Assembly: GCF_000421645.1 (NCBI RefSeq)
Contig: NZ_ATXK01000001.1
Location: forward strand, 62,001-126,000
DNA length: 64,000 nucleotides
DNA from: Aurantimonas coralicida DSM 14790
GTDB lineage: Bacteria > Pseudomonadota > Alphaproteobacteria > Rhizobiales > Rhizobiaceae
Reading direction: 5' to 3'
Shown piece by piece: positions 9,106-17,676 of this stretch. Under the pieces are notes generated by a model. It saw only the letters and a program-made list of their open reading frames with translations, did no database searches and had not been told where the DNA came from. Position 1 is the stretch's first letter, and each line of letters starts with the position of its first letter. Both the position numbers and the translations under genes were made by a program.

Positions 9106-10410
9106 TCAGTCGAGCGCCTCGATGCGGATCATCTTCGGCTCGCCGGACAGATGCCCGTCCTTGGACACCATCTCCAGCGCCTTGCGGACGGCCGCCTCGG
9201 TGGTCTCGTGGGTGACGAGCACGACCGGGGCGATCGACGCGTCGGCGGTCTCGTCGCGCCGCCGCTGGACGATCGATTCCAGCGAGATCTTGCTCTCGGC
9301 CATGCGCCGCGCGATCGAGGCGAAGGCGCCGACCCGGTCGAGCACCGACAGGCGAATGTAGTAGCCGCCCTCATGGGCGCGCATGCGGGCCCGCTTGTAG
9401 GGCGCCAGATTGGCCGCCGGCATGCCGAGCGTCGGCCGCAGGGTGCCGCCGGCGACGTCCATGATGTCCGACAGCACCGCCGAGGCGGTCGCCTCACCGC
9501 CGGCACCCGGGCCGGCCAGCAGGATCGAGCCGAGGAGGTCGCTGTCCACCGCCACCGCATTGGTCACGCCGTCGACCCGCGCCAGGGCGGAATCGGCCGG
9601 GATCATCGCCGGATGGACGCGCTGCTCGATGCCGGTATCGGTGCGCATGGCGACGGCAAGCAGCTTGATGCGGTAGCCGAGCTCGGCCGCGGCGGCGATG
9701 TCGTCGTTGGTCACCGTCTCGATGCCCTCGATGAACACCGATTCCAGGTCGAGCTCGCAGCCGAAGGCGAGCGAGGTGAGGATCGTCAGCTTGTGGGCCG
9801 CGTCGAAGCCGCCGATGTCGAAGGTCGGATCGGCTTCCGCATAGCCAAGCCGCTGGGCGTCGGCGAGGCAGGCCTCGAAGGCGATCCCCTCCTTCTCCAT
9901 GCGGGTCAGCATGTAGTTGCAGGTGCCGTTGAGGATGCCGTAGACGCGGCTGACATCGTTGCCGACCAGCGCCTCGCGCATGGTCTTGACGATCGGGATG
10001 CCGCCCGCGACCGCCGCCTCGAACAGGATCTCGGTCTTCTTGCGGGCCGCCAGCCGCGCCAGGGTCACGCCGTGATGGGCGAGCAGCGCCTTGTTGGCGG
10101 TCACCACCGGCAGGCCGCGGTTCAGCGCCGCCTTCACCGAATCCAGCGCCGGGCCTTCCGATCCGCCGATCAGCTCGACGAAGACGTCGATGTCGGCCTC
10201 CGCCGCCAGCTTCACCGGATCGTCGAACCAGGCGAGGCCGGAACTGTCGAAGCCGCGGTCGCGGCTGCGGTCGCGGGCACAGACCGCGGTGGTGCGGATC
10301 GCACGGCCGGCCTTGTTGGCCAGCGCCTCGGCCCTGGTCTCGATCAGCCGGGCAAGGCTCGCGCCGACCGTTCCAAGCCCGGCAATGCCGAGCCGCAATG
10401 GGCTGTTCAT
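9106..10410 (-). CDS. hom: Homoserine dehydrogenase
   Basis: This 434-residue enzyme reduces aspartate semialdehyde to homoserine, the branch point to threonine, methionine and isoleucine. It has the N-terminal Rossmann motif LGIAGLGTVGASL, the central NKALLAHHG and GGIPIVKTMRE, the family signature around GILNGTCNYMLTRM, and a C-terminal ACT domain beginning near YYIRLSVLDRVGAF, which usually binds threonine as feedback inhibitor. A longer open frame upstream encodes no family sequence, so the ATG at 10410 is used. It is separated from the aminotransferase gene by 40 bases and is likely co-transcribed with it. Confidence 0.96.
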   Translation of the reverse strand: MNSPLRLGIAGLGTVGASLARLIETRAEALANKAGRAIRTTAVCARDRSRDRGFDSSGLAWFDDPVKLAAEADIDVFVELIGGSEGPALDSVKAALNRGLPVVTANKALLAHHGVTLARLAARKKTEILFEAAVAGGIPIVKTMREALVGNDVSRVYGILNGTCNYMLTRMEKEGIAFEACLADAQRLGYAEADPTFDIGGFDAAHKLTILTSLAFGCELDLESVFIEGIETVTNDDIAAAAELGYRIKLLAVAMRTDTGIEQRVHPAMIPADSALARVDGVTNAVAVDSDLLGSILLAGPGAGGEATASAVLSDIMDVAGGTLRPTLGMPAANLAPYKRARMRAHEGGYYIRLSVLDRVGAFASIARRMAESKISLESIVQRRRDETADASIAPVVLVTHETTEAAVRKALEMVSKDGHLSGEPKMIRIEALD

Positions 10411-10450
10411 GACGTCCCTGTCGATGTTTGCGTCGAAATAGCCGGCGAGG

Positions 10451-11668
10451 TCAGGAGCCGGCGCCGATGGGTTCGACCTTCTGCCCGGCTTCGGCGCCGG
10501 TGGCAAGAAAGCGCTTGATGTTGCGGGCCGCCTGGCGAATGCGATGCTCGTTCTCGACCAGCGCGATGCGCACATGGCTGTCGCCATGCTCGCCGAAGCC
10601 GATGCCCGGTGCGACGGCCACATCCGCCTTCTCGATCAGGAGCTTGGAGAATTCCAAGGAGCCCATGTGGCGGTAGGCTTCGGGCAGCGGGGCCCAGGCG
10701 AACATGGTCGAGGACGGCGACGGCACGTTCCAGCCGGCGCGGCCGAACGAATCGACCAGCACGTCGCGGCGGCGGCGATAGATGGTCCGCACCTCCTCGA
10801 TCGCCTCGTCGCCGGCGTTCAGCGCCGCGGTCGCCGCGACCTGGATCGGCGTGAAGGCGCCGTAGTCGAGATAGGACTTCACCCGCGCCAGCGCCGCCAG
10901 CAGCCGCTCGTTGCCGACGGCAAAGCCCATCCGCCAGCCCGGCATGGAGAAGGTCTTCGACATGGAGGTGAACTCCACCGCCACGTCCATCGCACCCTCC
11001 ACCTCGAGGATCGAGGGCGGCGGCGAGCCGTCGAAGAAGATTTCGGCATAGGCCAGATCCGACAGGACGACGATCTCGTGCTTGCGCGCGAAGGCGACGA
11101 TCTCGCGATAGAAGTCGAGATCGGCCTCGAAGGCGGTCGGATTGGCCGGGTAGTTGAGGATGATGGCGATCGGCTTGGGGATCGAGTAGCGCACCGCCCG
11201 GTCGATGGCGACGAGGAAGTCGTCGTCCGGCTTGGCCGGGATCGCGCGGATCGTGCCGCCCGACATGATGAAGCCGAAGGCATGGATCGGATAGGTCGGG
11301 TTCGGGCACAGCACCACGTCGCCGGGCGCGGTGATGGCCTGCGCCATGTTGGCGAAGCCTTCCTTCGAGCCGAGCGTCGCCACCACCTGGGTGTTGGGGT
11401 TCAGCGTCACGCCGAAGCGGCGGGCGTAATAGGCCGCCTGCGCCTTGCGCAGCCCGGCGATGCCCTTGGAGGCCGAATAGCGGTGGGTGCGCGGATCGCG
11501 GATCGCCTCGCACATCTTGTCGACGATGAATTTCGGCGTCGGCAGGTCGGGATTGCCCATGCCCAGATCGACGATGTCGGCGCCGCCGGCGCGGGCCGTC
11601 GCCTTCAGGCGGTTGACCTCCTCGAAGACGTAAGGCGGAAGCCGGCGGATCTTGTGAAATTCTTCCAT
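10451..11668 (-). CDS. Class I aminotransferase, AlaC-like (or LL-diaminopimelate type)
   Basis: This 405-residue pyridoxal-phosphate enzyme is a fold-type I aminotransferase. The start region RLPPYVFEEVNRLK and DIVDLGMGNPDLPTP resemble AlaC, which makes alanine from pyruvate and glutamate. The PLP lysine lies in SMSKTFSMPGWRMGF and the cofactor aspartate in VVLSDLAYAEIFF. It precedes homoserine dehydrogenase by 40 bases, so a role next to aspartate-family amino acids, for example LL-diaminopimelate aminotransferase, is an alternative. Exact amino donor specificity cannot be read from sequence, and no symbol is assigned. Confidence 0.88.
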   Translation of the reverse strand: MEEFHKIRRLPPYVFEEVNRLKATARAGGADIVDLGMGNPDLPTPKFIVDKMCEAIRDPRTHRYSASKGIAGLRKAQAAYYARRFGVTLNPNTQVVATLGSKEGFANMAQAITAPGDVVLCPNPTYPIHAFGFIMSGGTIRAIPAKPDDDFLVAIDRAVRYSIPKPIAIILNYPANPTAFEADLDFYREIVAFARKHEIVVLSDLAYAEIFFDGSPPPSILEVEGAMDVAVEFTSMSKTFSMPGWRMGFAVGNERLLAALARVKSYLDYGAFTPIQVAATAALNAGDEAIEEVRTIYRRRRDVLVDSFGRAGWNVPSPSSTMFAWAPLPEAYRHMGSLEFSKLLIEKADVAVAPGIGFGEHGDSHVRIALVENEHRIRQAARNIKRFLATGAEAGQKVEPIGAGS

Positions 11669-11756
11669 GATATTCGGTCCTCGGCGCAATGCCGGTCGGG
11701 GATTGGGCCGGTCGTCGGGTGGGCCGGTCGCGGAAATTTAGTCGGCGGAAGGCCTG

Positions 11757-12209
11757 TTACTGCCCGGCCTCGATCTGGCGCAAGACTTCCTCGGGCGTCG
11801 GCCCGGTGCGCGCCGGCCGCTTGCCGGCGGCGTCGCGCGGCGTCGGCTCGGTGGCCAGCACCGCTTCCATCTCCGCGGCCTGCTGCTGGCGCACCGACTG
11901 GGCGCGCTGGATCTTGCCGTCGAAGCCGCTCGGCTGCGCCGCCGCGTTGGCATGCTGGCCGGCCGTGGCGGCGAGCCGGGCCTGCTCGGCCTGCACCTCG
12001 GCATCGGTCAGCTGCTCGGCGGCGCGACCCGGATAGGCACCGAGCAGCGGATAGCCGTCCGCGTCGGTCCGCTGCGAACTCGGCACGTCCGGCGAGGCCG
12101 CGAGCCGCAGGGCGCCGACGGACGTGTTCTCCGACTGACAGGCGGCGGCCGGCAGCAGCGCCAGCACGATCGCGAACGGACGGATAACGGAAAGCGGAAG
12201 CATAGCCAT
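11757..12209 (-). CDS. Small predicted lipoprotein, unknown function
   Basis: This 150-residue protein has a lipoprotein signal peptide: hydrophobic LSVIRPFAIVLALLPAAAC with the lipobox LPAAAC, giving a lipid-modified cysteine near residue 24. The mature part is short, alanine- and glutamine-rich and probably extended, with QLTDAEVQAEQARLAATAGQH and a C-terminal PTPEEVLRQIEAGQ. I recognise no domain. It is divergent from phaC and lies 88 bases upstream of the aminotransferase. The ATG at 12209 has AGAAGG four bases upstream; the ATG two codons later is equally possible. Confidence 0.65.
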   Translation of the reverse strand: MAMLPLSVIRPFAIVLALLPAAACQSENTSVGALRLAASPDVPSSQRTDADGYPLLGAYPGRAAEQLTDAEVQAEQARLAATAGQHANAAAQPSGFDGKIQRAQSVRQQQAAEMEAVLATEPTPRDAAGKRPARTGPTPEEVLRQIEAGQ

Positions 12210-12370
12210 CAGGCCTTCTTGAAACAGCGTCACACCTCATATCCTAGAGGTCGGGCTTTGACAAAAGCTTGGGTGCCCGATTGTGGCGGGAGCCGATCCT
12301 CGACACAATGGCCGGGCACCTCGGGCCAGACTGGGAACCAGCACGCCCGTACCGCATGGGAGGATGCCGC

Positions 12371-14212
12371 ATGACGACGACCAAGCAGCCGAACGACGCC
12401 GGACCGCAAAACGGCGCCGGTCCCGACCCGGACTTCGTCGTCAAGGATCCGGAAGCCTTCGCGCGCAACATGGCGCATGTTCTGGAAGAGGTCGGCAAGG
12501 CGGCCTCGGCCTGGGTGGGCCCGCGCGAGCGCGGCGAGATCGTCGAGGACAATCCGGTGTCGCTGGGCGAGATCGTCCAGACCCTGTCGAAGGTGTCCGA
12601 ATACTGGCTGACCGATCCGACCCGGGCGGTGGAAGCCCAGACCGCGCTCTTCTCCAACTACATGAATGTCTGGAACAACTCGATCCGGCGCATGGCCGGC
12701 GAGGCGCCGGTCAATCCGGTCGAGACGCCCAAGGGCGACAAGCGCTTTGCCGACAAGCAGTGGAGCGAGCACCTGTTCTTCGACTTCGTGAAGCAGGTTT
12801 ACATCCTGACGACGCGCTGGGCCGACGACCTTTTGGAGCGCACCGAGGGCCTCGATCCGCACACGCGCCACAAGGCGGAATTCTATCTCAGGCAGGTGAG
12901 CAACGCCCTGTCGCCGTCGAATTTCGTCCTGACCAATCCCGAGCTCTACCGCGAGACCGTCGCCTCCAACGGCGAGAACCTGGTGCGCGGCATGAAGATG
13001 TTCGCCGAGGACATGCAGGCCGGCGGCGGCACCCTGCGCCTGCGCCAGTCCGACGCCTCGACCTTCAAGGTCGGCCGCGACATGGCCCTGACCCCCGGCA
13101 AGGTGGTCGCCCAGAACGACGTGTGCCAGATCATCCAGTACGCGCCGCAGACCGAGACCGTGTTCAAGCGGCCGCTGCTGATCGTGCCGCCCTGGATCAA
13201 CAAGTTCTACATTCTCGACCTGAAGCCGGAGAAATCCTTCATCAACTGGCTCGTCGGCCAGGGCCACACGGTGTTCGTCATTTCCTGGGTCAATCCCGAC
13301 GACCGGCAGGCGATGAAGGACTGGCAGGCCTATATCGAGGAAGGCATCGTCTTCGGCCTCGACACCGTAGAGGCGGCCACCAATCAGAAAGAGGTCAACA
13401 CGATCGGCTATTGCGTCGGCGGCACGCTGCTCGGCGCCTCCCTCGCCTATCTGAAGGCGACCGGCGACACGCGGATCGCCTCGACCACCTTCCTGACCAC
13501 CCAGATCGACTTCACCCATGCCGGCGATCTGAAGGTCTTCGTTGACGAGCCGCAGCTCCAGACGCTGGAGCGGGCGATGGAGAAGAAGGGCTATCTGGAA
13601 GGCTCGCAGATGGCGACGGCCTTCAACCTCCTGCGCTCGGGCGATCTGATCTGGCCCTATTTCGTCAACAACTACCTGCGCGGCAAGGAGCCGCTGCCCT
13701 TCGACCTGCTCTACTGGAACGCCGATTCCACCCGCATGCCGAAGGCGAACCATCTGTTCTACCTGCGCAATTGCTACCTGGAGAACCGGCTGTCGCGCGG
13801 CGAGATGGAGATCGGCGGCCACCGGCTGGACCTGTCGCAGGTTGATATCCCGATCTACAATCTGGCGACCAAGGAAGACCACATCGCCCCGGCCCGCAGC
13901 GTCTTCACCGGCTGCCGGGCCTTCGGCTCGAAGGTCACCTATGTCCTGTCCGGCTCCGGCCACATCGCCGGCGTCGTCAATCCGCCCGAGAAGAACAAGT
14001 ACCAGTACTGGACGGGCCCGGCCCCTAAGGAGGTCGACACATACGAGGACTGGCTGCTGGCGGCGAAGGAGACGCCCGGATCCTGGTGGCCGCACTGGCA
14101 GGAATGGATCGCGCCGCTGTCCGGCACCAAGGTCAAGGCGCGCAAGCCCGGCGGCCGCAAGCTGAAGCCGATCGAGGATGCGCCCGGCAGCTACGTGCAG
14201 ATCAAGGCCTGA
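12371..14212 (+). CDS. phaC: Class I poly(3-hydroxyalkanoate) synthase PhaC
   Basis: This 613-residue enzyme polymerises 3-hydroxyacyl-CoA into storage polyester on the granule surface. The lipase-like box GYCVGG carries the catalytic cysteine at residue 348. The matching aspartate is at about 503 (KEDHIAP) and the histidine at about 531 (GSGHIAGVVNPP). The length and the single-gene setting, with no phaE or phaR nearby, indicate class I, which prefers short-chain monomers. The start at 12371 has GGAGG eight bases upstream. A TTGACA at 12258-12263 may be its -35 element, but the -10 is poor. No phaA, phaB, phasin or depolymerase gene is in the window. Confidence 0.96.
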   Translation: MTTTKQPNDAGPQNGAGPDPDFVVKDPEAFARNMAHVLEEVGKAASAWVGPRERGEIVEDNPVSLGEIVQTLSKVSEYWLTDPTRAVEAQTALFSNYMNVWNNSIRRMAGEAPVNPVETPKGDKRFADKQWSEHLFFDFVKQVYILTTRWADDLLERTEGLDPHTRHKAEFYLRQVSNALSPSNFVLTNPELYRETVASNGENLVRGMKMFAEDMQAGGGTLRLRQSDASTFKVGRDMALTPGKVVAQNDVCQIIQYAPQTETVFKRPLLIVPPWINKFYILDLKPEKSFINWLVGQGHTVFVISWVNPDDRQAMKDWQAYIEEGIVFGLDTVEAATNQKEVNTIGYCVGGTLLGASLAYLKATGDTRIASTTFLTTQIDFTHAGDLKVFVDEPQLQTLERAMEKKGYLEGSQMATAFNLLRSGDLIWPYFVNNYLRGKEPLPFDLLYWNADSTRMPKANHLFYLRNCYLENRLSRGEMEIGGHRLDLSQVDIPIYNLATKEDHIAPARSVFTGCRAFGSKVTYVLSGSGHIAGVVNPPEKNKYQYWTGPAPKEVDTYEDWLLAAKETPGSWWPHWQEWIAPLSGTKVKARKPGGRKLKPIEDAPGSYVQIKA

Positions 14213-14230
14213 GGCTATGATCGAATACAG

Positions 14231-14695
14231 TTAGCGTTGGATCAAAAGTGGGTATGCCCTGAATATATTCTTGCCCCGGCGCCCCTCGGTCGGGCGTGGG
14301 GGCCTTGTATAACGTGCCCTCAGCTCGTCGACAGCTTGCGTTCGGTCTTCAAGGATACGAGCTGAACCTATTGAGCGATCGTCTGATCGCCACCGTTTTG
14401 TTCGCGCCGAACGCTTAATAACAGCGGCGACCTTAACGGGTTTTCCTTGATTTGATGCGCTTTCTTGCTTCAATCGTTGTGACATTTTCCTTTCGCGATG
14501 TAACGATGGCTTCGCGCGTTCAGTCGTGTGTTCAATGCGGTCGCCTCTCCCAATTTGGTCTAGGGACAATGTATCCATTGAGTGCGGCAAGCGGTTAGGT
14601 AGGATCATTACTGCCCCTCTAAGTACCCACCCTTCACGCCGCATTGCTGCGTAATCCTCGTAGTCAAGGATGTTTATATTAACCGACCGAACCAT
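14231..14695 (-). CDS. Orphan basic protein in a low-GC patch, unknown
   Basis: This 154-residue open frame lies alone on the minus strand in a gap between phaC and sfsA whose base composition is plainly richer in A and T than its surroundings. The predicted start at 14695 is preceded by GGGAGGGGG five bases upstream. The N-terminal 60 residues are mixed (NINILDYEDYAAMRREGW); the rest is strongly basic with many Arg, Lys and Ser and looks disordered or nucleic-acid binding. I recognise no family, and a weak resemblance to PilZ did not hold up. It may be a recently acquired gene, a remnant, or a chance frame. Confidence 0.4.
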   Translation of the reverse strand: MVRSVNINILDYEDYAAMRREGWVLRGAVMILPNRLPHSMDTLSLDQIGRGDRIEHTTERAKPSLHRERKMSQRLKQESASNQGKPVKVAAVIKRSARTKRWRSDDRSIGSARILEDRTQAVDELRARYTRPPRPTEGRRGKNIFRAYPLLIQR

Positions 14696-14823
14696 CACGC
14701 CCCCTCCCACCTGCATTCATTTCGATCTCACACCATTTCAGCCAATGGCGCAAAACCAAGTGGCAACAGGGAGAGGTGTTCTCTCGAATTGACGCCGGCC
14801 GACCGCCGCCGCTATCGGCAGCC

Positions 14824-15546
14824 ATGGTCAGCTTCCCCTCTCCGCTCATCCCGGCGCGCCTCGTCCTGCGCTACAAGCGCTTCCTCGCCGATGTGGTGAT
14901 CGACGGCGAGAGCGAGCCCGTCACCGTTCATTGCCCGAATCCCGGCGCGATGATGGGGCTGAAGGCGGAGGGCTCGCGGGTCTGGCTGTCGCGCTCGACC
15001 AATCTGAAGCGCAAGCTGCCGCTGACCCTGGAGATCGTCGAGGCCGACGGCACGCTGGTCGGCATCAACACCGCCCTGCCGAACCGTCTTGCCGAAGAGG
15101 CCATCGCCGCCGGGCTGGTGCCGCCGCTTGCCGGACTCGGCACGGCCCGCCGCGAGGTGAACTACGGTCGCCGGTCGCGCGTCGACCTGCTCTACCAGGC
15201 GCCGGACGGCCAGCCGATCTATGTCGAGGTCAAGAACGTCCACCTGATGCGCCGGCCTGGGCTGGCCGAATTTCCCGACTGCGTGACCACCCGCGGGGCC
15301 CGACATCTCGACGAACTCGGCGATCGCGTGGCGGCCGGCGACCGGGCGATGATGCTCTACATCGTCCAGCGCGGCGACTGCGACCGGGTGGCCTTCGCCG
15401 CCGATCTCGACCCGGCCTATGCCGCGGCATTCGCCCTCGCCCGCGAACGAGGGGTTGAAGCCCATGCCGTTCGGTGCGACATCAATCTGTCAGATATCCG
15501 ACCCACGACCATCCTTCCGATCGTCGACAGCGCGCGCCAGCCATGA
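14824..15546 (+). CDS. sfsA: SfsA family protein (sugar fermentation stimulation protein homolog)
   Basis: This 240-residue protein is SfsA. The N-terminal RYKRFLADV followed by HCPNPGAMMGL is the OB-like part, and the C-terminal nuclease-like core shows RVDLLYQ and YVEVKNVHL, the acidic and Lys residues of a PD-(D/E)XK fold, then CVTTRGARHLDEL. E. coli SfsA was linked to maltose gene expression and DNA binding, but the fold suggests a nuclease; its role is unsettled. The stop overlaps the map start by four bases (ATGA), so the two genes are translationally coupled. A frame 16 codons longer exists, but family similarity begins at the ATG used here. Confidence 0.93.
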   Translation: MVSFPSPLIPARLVLRYKRFLADVVIDGESEPVTVHCPNPGAMMGLKAEGSRVWLSRSTNLKRKLPLTLEIVEADGTLVGINTALPNRLAEEAIAAGLVPPLAGLGTARREVNYGRRSRVDLLYQAPDGQPIYVEVKNVHLMRRPGLAEFPDCVTTRGARHLDELGDRVAAGDRAMMLYIVQRGDCDRVAFAADLDPAYAAAFALARERGVEAHAVRCDINLSDIRPTTILPIVDSARQP

Positions 15547-16397
15547 CCACCTATCTCGAAGCCGAAGCGAATCCGACCCGCAACACGGGGGCGATCCGTC
15601 TCTATGACGAAGCGGCCTTCGCCGGCATGCGCAAGGCCTGCCAGCTCACGGCCCGCTGCCTCGACGGGCTGGCCGGCATCGTCGAGCCGGGCGTGACGAC
15701 GGATGCGATCGATCGCTACGTGATGGAGTTCGGCCTCGCCAACGACGCGGTGCCCGCGACGCTGAACTATCGCGGCTACACCAAGAGCGTCTGCACCTCG
15801 ATCAACCACGTGGTCTGCCACGGCATTCCCAACGACAAGGCCCTGAAGGAAGGCGACATCGTCAATATCGACGTCACCTTCATCGTCGATGGCTGGCATG
15901 GCGATTCCTCGCGCATGTATCCGGTCGGCCGGGTCAAGCGCGCCGCCGAACGGCTGTGCGACGTGACCTACCGCTCGCTGATGATCGGCATCGAGGCGGT
16001 GCGGCCGGGCGGCCATATCGGCGACATCGGCGAGGCGATCCAGACCTATGCCGAATCCGAGCGCTGCTCGGTGGTGCGCGACTTCTGCGGCCATGGCGTC
16101 GGCAAACTGTTCCACGACGCGCCGAACATCCTGCATTACGGCCGCCGCGGCGAAGGCGCCGAGATACGCCCCGGCATGATCTTCACCATCGAGCCGATGA
16201 TCAATATCGGCCGCCCGCATGTGAAGATCCTCTCCGACGGCTGGACCGCCGTGACCCGCGACCGGTCGCTGTCCGCCCAGTACGAGCACACGGTCGGCGT
16301 CACGGAAACCGGCTGCGAGGTGTTCACCCTGTCGCCGGGCGGCTTCGACACGCCGGGCCTGACGGTCGAGCCGCTGACCGCCGCCGCGGCCAGCTAG
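15543..16397 (+). CDS. map: Methionine aminopeptidase type I
   Basis: This 284-residue enzyme removes the initiator methionine from new proteins. It has the pita-bread metallopeptidase core with metal ligands in [21 protein letters not shown] (two aspartates), [14 protein letters not shown] (His), [10 protein letters not shown] (Glu) and [11 protein letters not shown] (Glu). The N-terminal extension of about 30 residues is slightly longer than in E. coli. The start codon overlaps the sfsA stop, and radC begins ten bases after the map stop, so the three genes probably form one operon. Confidence 0.96.
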   Translation: MTTYLEAEANPTRNTGAIRLYDEAAFAGMRKACQLTARCLDGLAGIVEPGVTTDAIDRYVMEFGLANDAVPATLNYRGYTKSVCTSINHVVCHGIPNDKALKEGDIVNIDVTFIVDGWHGDSSRMYPVGRVKRAAERLCDVTYRSLMIGIEAVRPGGHIGDIGEAIQTYAESERCSVVRDFCGHGVGKLFHDAPNILHYGRRGEGAEIRPGMIFTIEPMINIGRPHVKILSDGWTAVTRDRSLSAQYEHTVGVTETGCEVFTLSPGGFDTPGLTVEPLTAAAAS

Positions 16398-16407
16398 TTC
16401 CGGCACG

Positions 16408-17181
16408 ATGACCTCCGCGGCCTCCGACGACGAACCGGTAATGACCGGTCTTCAGGAGGCCGGCACGCCATCGGGCGGACGCTCACGCAAATCTCAAGAC
16501 GCGGCGAAGACCGACCATCATCTCGGCCATCGCGACCGGCTGCGCGCCCGCTTCACTGATGCCGGCGCCGATGCCCTGGCCGATTACGAACTGCTCGAAC
16601 TCGTCCTTTTCCGCACCATTCCGCGCCGCGACGTCAAGCCGATCGCCAAGGCGCTGATCGCCCGCTTCGGCTCGCTGGGCGAAGTGCTGAACGCGCCGCC
16701 GCGGCGGCTGACCGAGGTGCCGGGCGTCAAGGACAGCGTCGCGCGCGACATCGCCATCGTCGCGGCGATCAACCAGCGGGCCATGCGCTCGGCCGTCAGG
16801 CAGCGCGAGGTGCTGTCGTCCTGGTCGGCGGTGCTCGACTATTGCAAGGCCGCCATGGCCTACGAGACCCGCGAGCAGTTCCGCATCCTGTTCCTCGACA
16901 AGAAGAACGCCCTGATCGCCGACGAGGTGCAGGGCACCGGCACGGTCGACCACACGCCGGTCTACACCCGCGAGGTCGTCAAGCGCGGGCTGGAACTGTC
17001 GGCCACCGCCATCATCCTCGTCCACAACCACCCGTCGGGAGACCCGACCCCGTCACGGGCCGACATCGAGATGACCCGCACCATCATCGACACGGCGAAG
17101 CCGCTCGGCATCGCCGTCCACGACCACATCATCATCGGCAAGAACGGCCATGCCAGCCTGAAGGGGCTGCGCCTGATCTGA
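16408..17181 (+). CDS. radC: RadC family JAMM-domain protein
   Basis: This 257-residue protein has an N-terminal helix-hairpin-helix region ([21 protein letters not shown]) and a C-terminal JAMM/MPN metalloprotease-like domain with [14 protein letters not shown]. The metal ligands are His206, His208 and Asp212. RadC was first tied to DNA repair, but that link is doubtful; the domain resembles deubiquitinase-type isopeptidases. The first 45 residues are polar and not conserved, and an internal ATG at 16441 is a possible alternative start. It is the last gene of the sfsA-map-radC series. Confidence 0.93.
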   Translation: MTSAASDDEPVMTGLQEAGTPSGGRSRKSQDAAKTDHHLGHRDRLRARFTDAGADALADYELLELVLFRTIPRRDVKPIAKALIARFGSLGEVLNAPPRRLTEVPGVKDSVARDIAIVAAINQRAMRSAVRQREVLSSWSAVLDYCKAAMAYETREQFRILFLDKKNALIADEVQGTGTVDHTPVYTREVVKRGLELSATAIILVHNHPSGDPTPSRADIEMTRTIIDTAKPLGIAVHDHIIIGKNGHASLKGLRLI

Positions 17182-17244
17182 GGATGAGAGCCACCCGCCC
17201 GCCGCCGCCTCGTCCGGCGGCAGCGATGCGAGGGGTGCCTTCGC

Positions 17245-17526
17245 TCAGTGCAAGTGACCGCCATCCTTGACCAGCCGGATCTCGCGCGGCCGGATCAGGC
17301 CGGCATGCATGACCCGGACGGAGTGGATCGCCGCCTCGATCTCGCGGTCCCAATGATCGAGGAAGCGCTTCAGGCGCGGATAGCTCGGGGCCATGTCCTC
17401 GAACTGCCAGGAAAAGCTCTGCAGGAAGTCGGGATGATCCGGCATCCGGTAGAGAACTTCGGCTGTGGTCAGGCCGAAGCCCTTCAGCATGTTCTCGAAC
17501 TGGGGATCGACGTTGCGGGTGTGCAT
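17245..17526 (-). CDS. usg: Usg family protein
   Basis: This 93-residue protein matches the Usg family, small alphaproteobacterial proteins first seen upstream of trpF in Caulobacter. The opening MHTRNVDPQFENMLKGFGL, then TTAEVLYRMPDHP and LHSVRV-like AIHSVRVMHAGLIRP are diagnostic. Function is unknown. The start has AAGGAG seven bases upstream. Here it is not next to trp genes. A full TTAA-N7-TTAA box lies about 65 bases upstream of the start codon, suggesting cell-cycle control by CtrA. Confidence 0.92.
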   Translation of the reverse strand: MHTRNVDPQFENMLKGFGLTTAEVLYRMPDHPDFLQSFSWQFEDMAPSYPRLKRFLDHWDREIEAAIHSVRVMHAGLIRPREIRLVKDGGHLH

Positions 17527-17588
17527 CGGCAAGCTCCTTGGCTGTGCCGGCCGGCATGAACCGGCACCTGGATGCTCTGCCCCTATGG

Positions 17589-17603
17589 TTAACGCTTCGT
17601 TAA
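17589..17603. promoter_or_regulatory. CtrA-type binding site TTAA-N7-TTAA upstream of usg
   Basis: The sequence TTAA-CGCTTCG-TTAA matches the full CtrA recognition motif of alphaproteobacteria with the exact seven-base spacer. It sits in the 150-base gap between usg (start 17526) and the end of an SDR gene (17677), about 63 bases above the usg start codon, where it could be part of the usg promoter. In GC-rich DNA a chance match of all eight fixed bases is unlikely. CckA, the kinase that feeds phosphate to CtrA, is encoded in the same window. Confidence 0.65.
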
Positions 17604-17676
17604 AGCCTGGCAAGCCGGTCGCGCATCCGTGACCCGCAAACCGAACCTCGCGGCGACTTGCCCGCCCCTGCCCCGG

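Noticed and set aside
14231-14695. PilZ domain in the orphan ORF
   Set aside because: The RxxxR and D/NxSxxG-like pattern of PilZ is not present; only a loose resemblance to an Arg-rich start.
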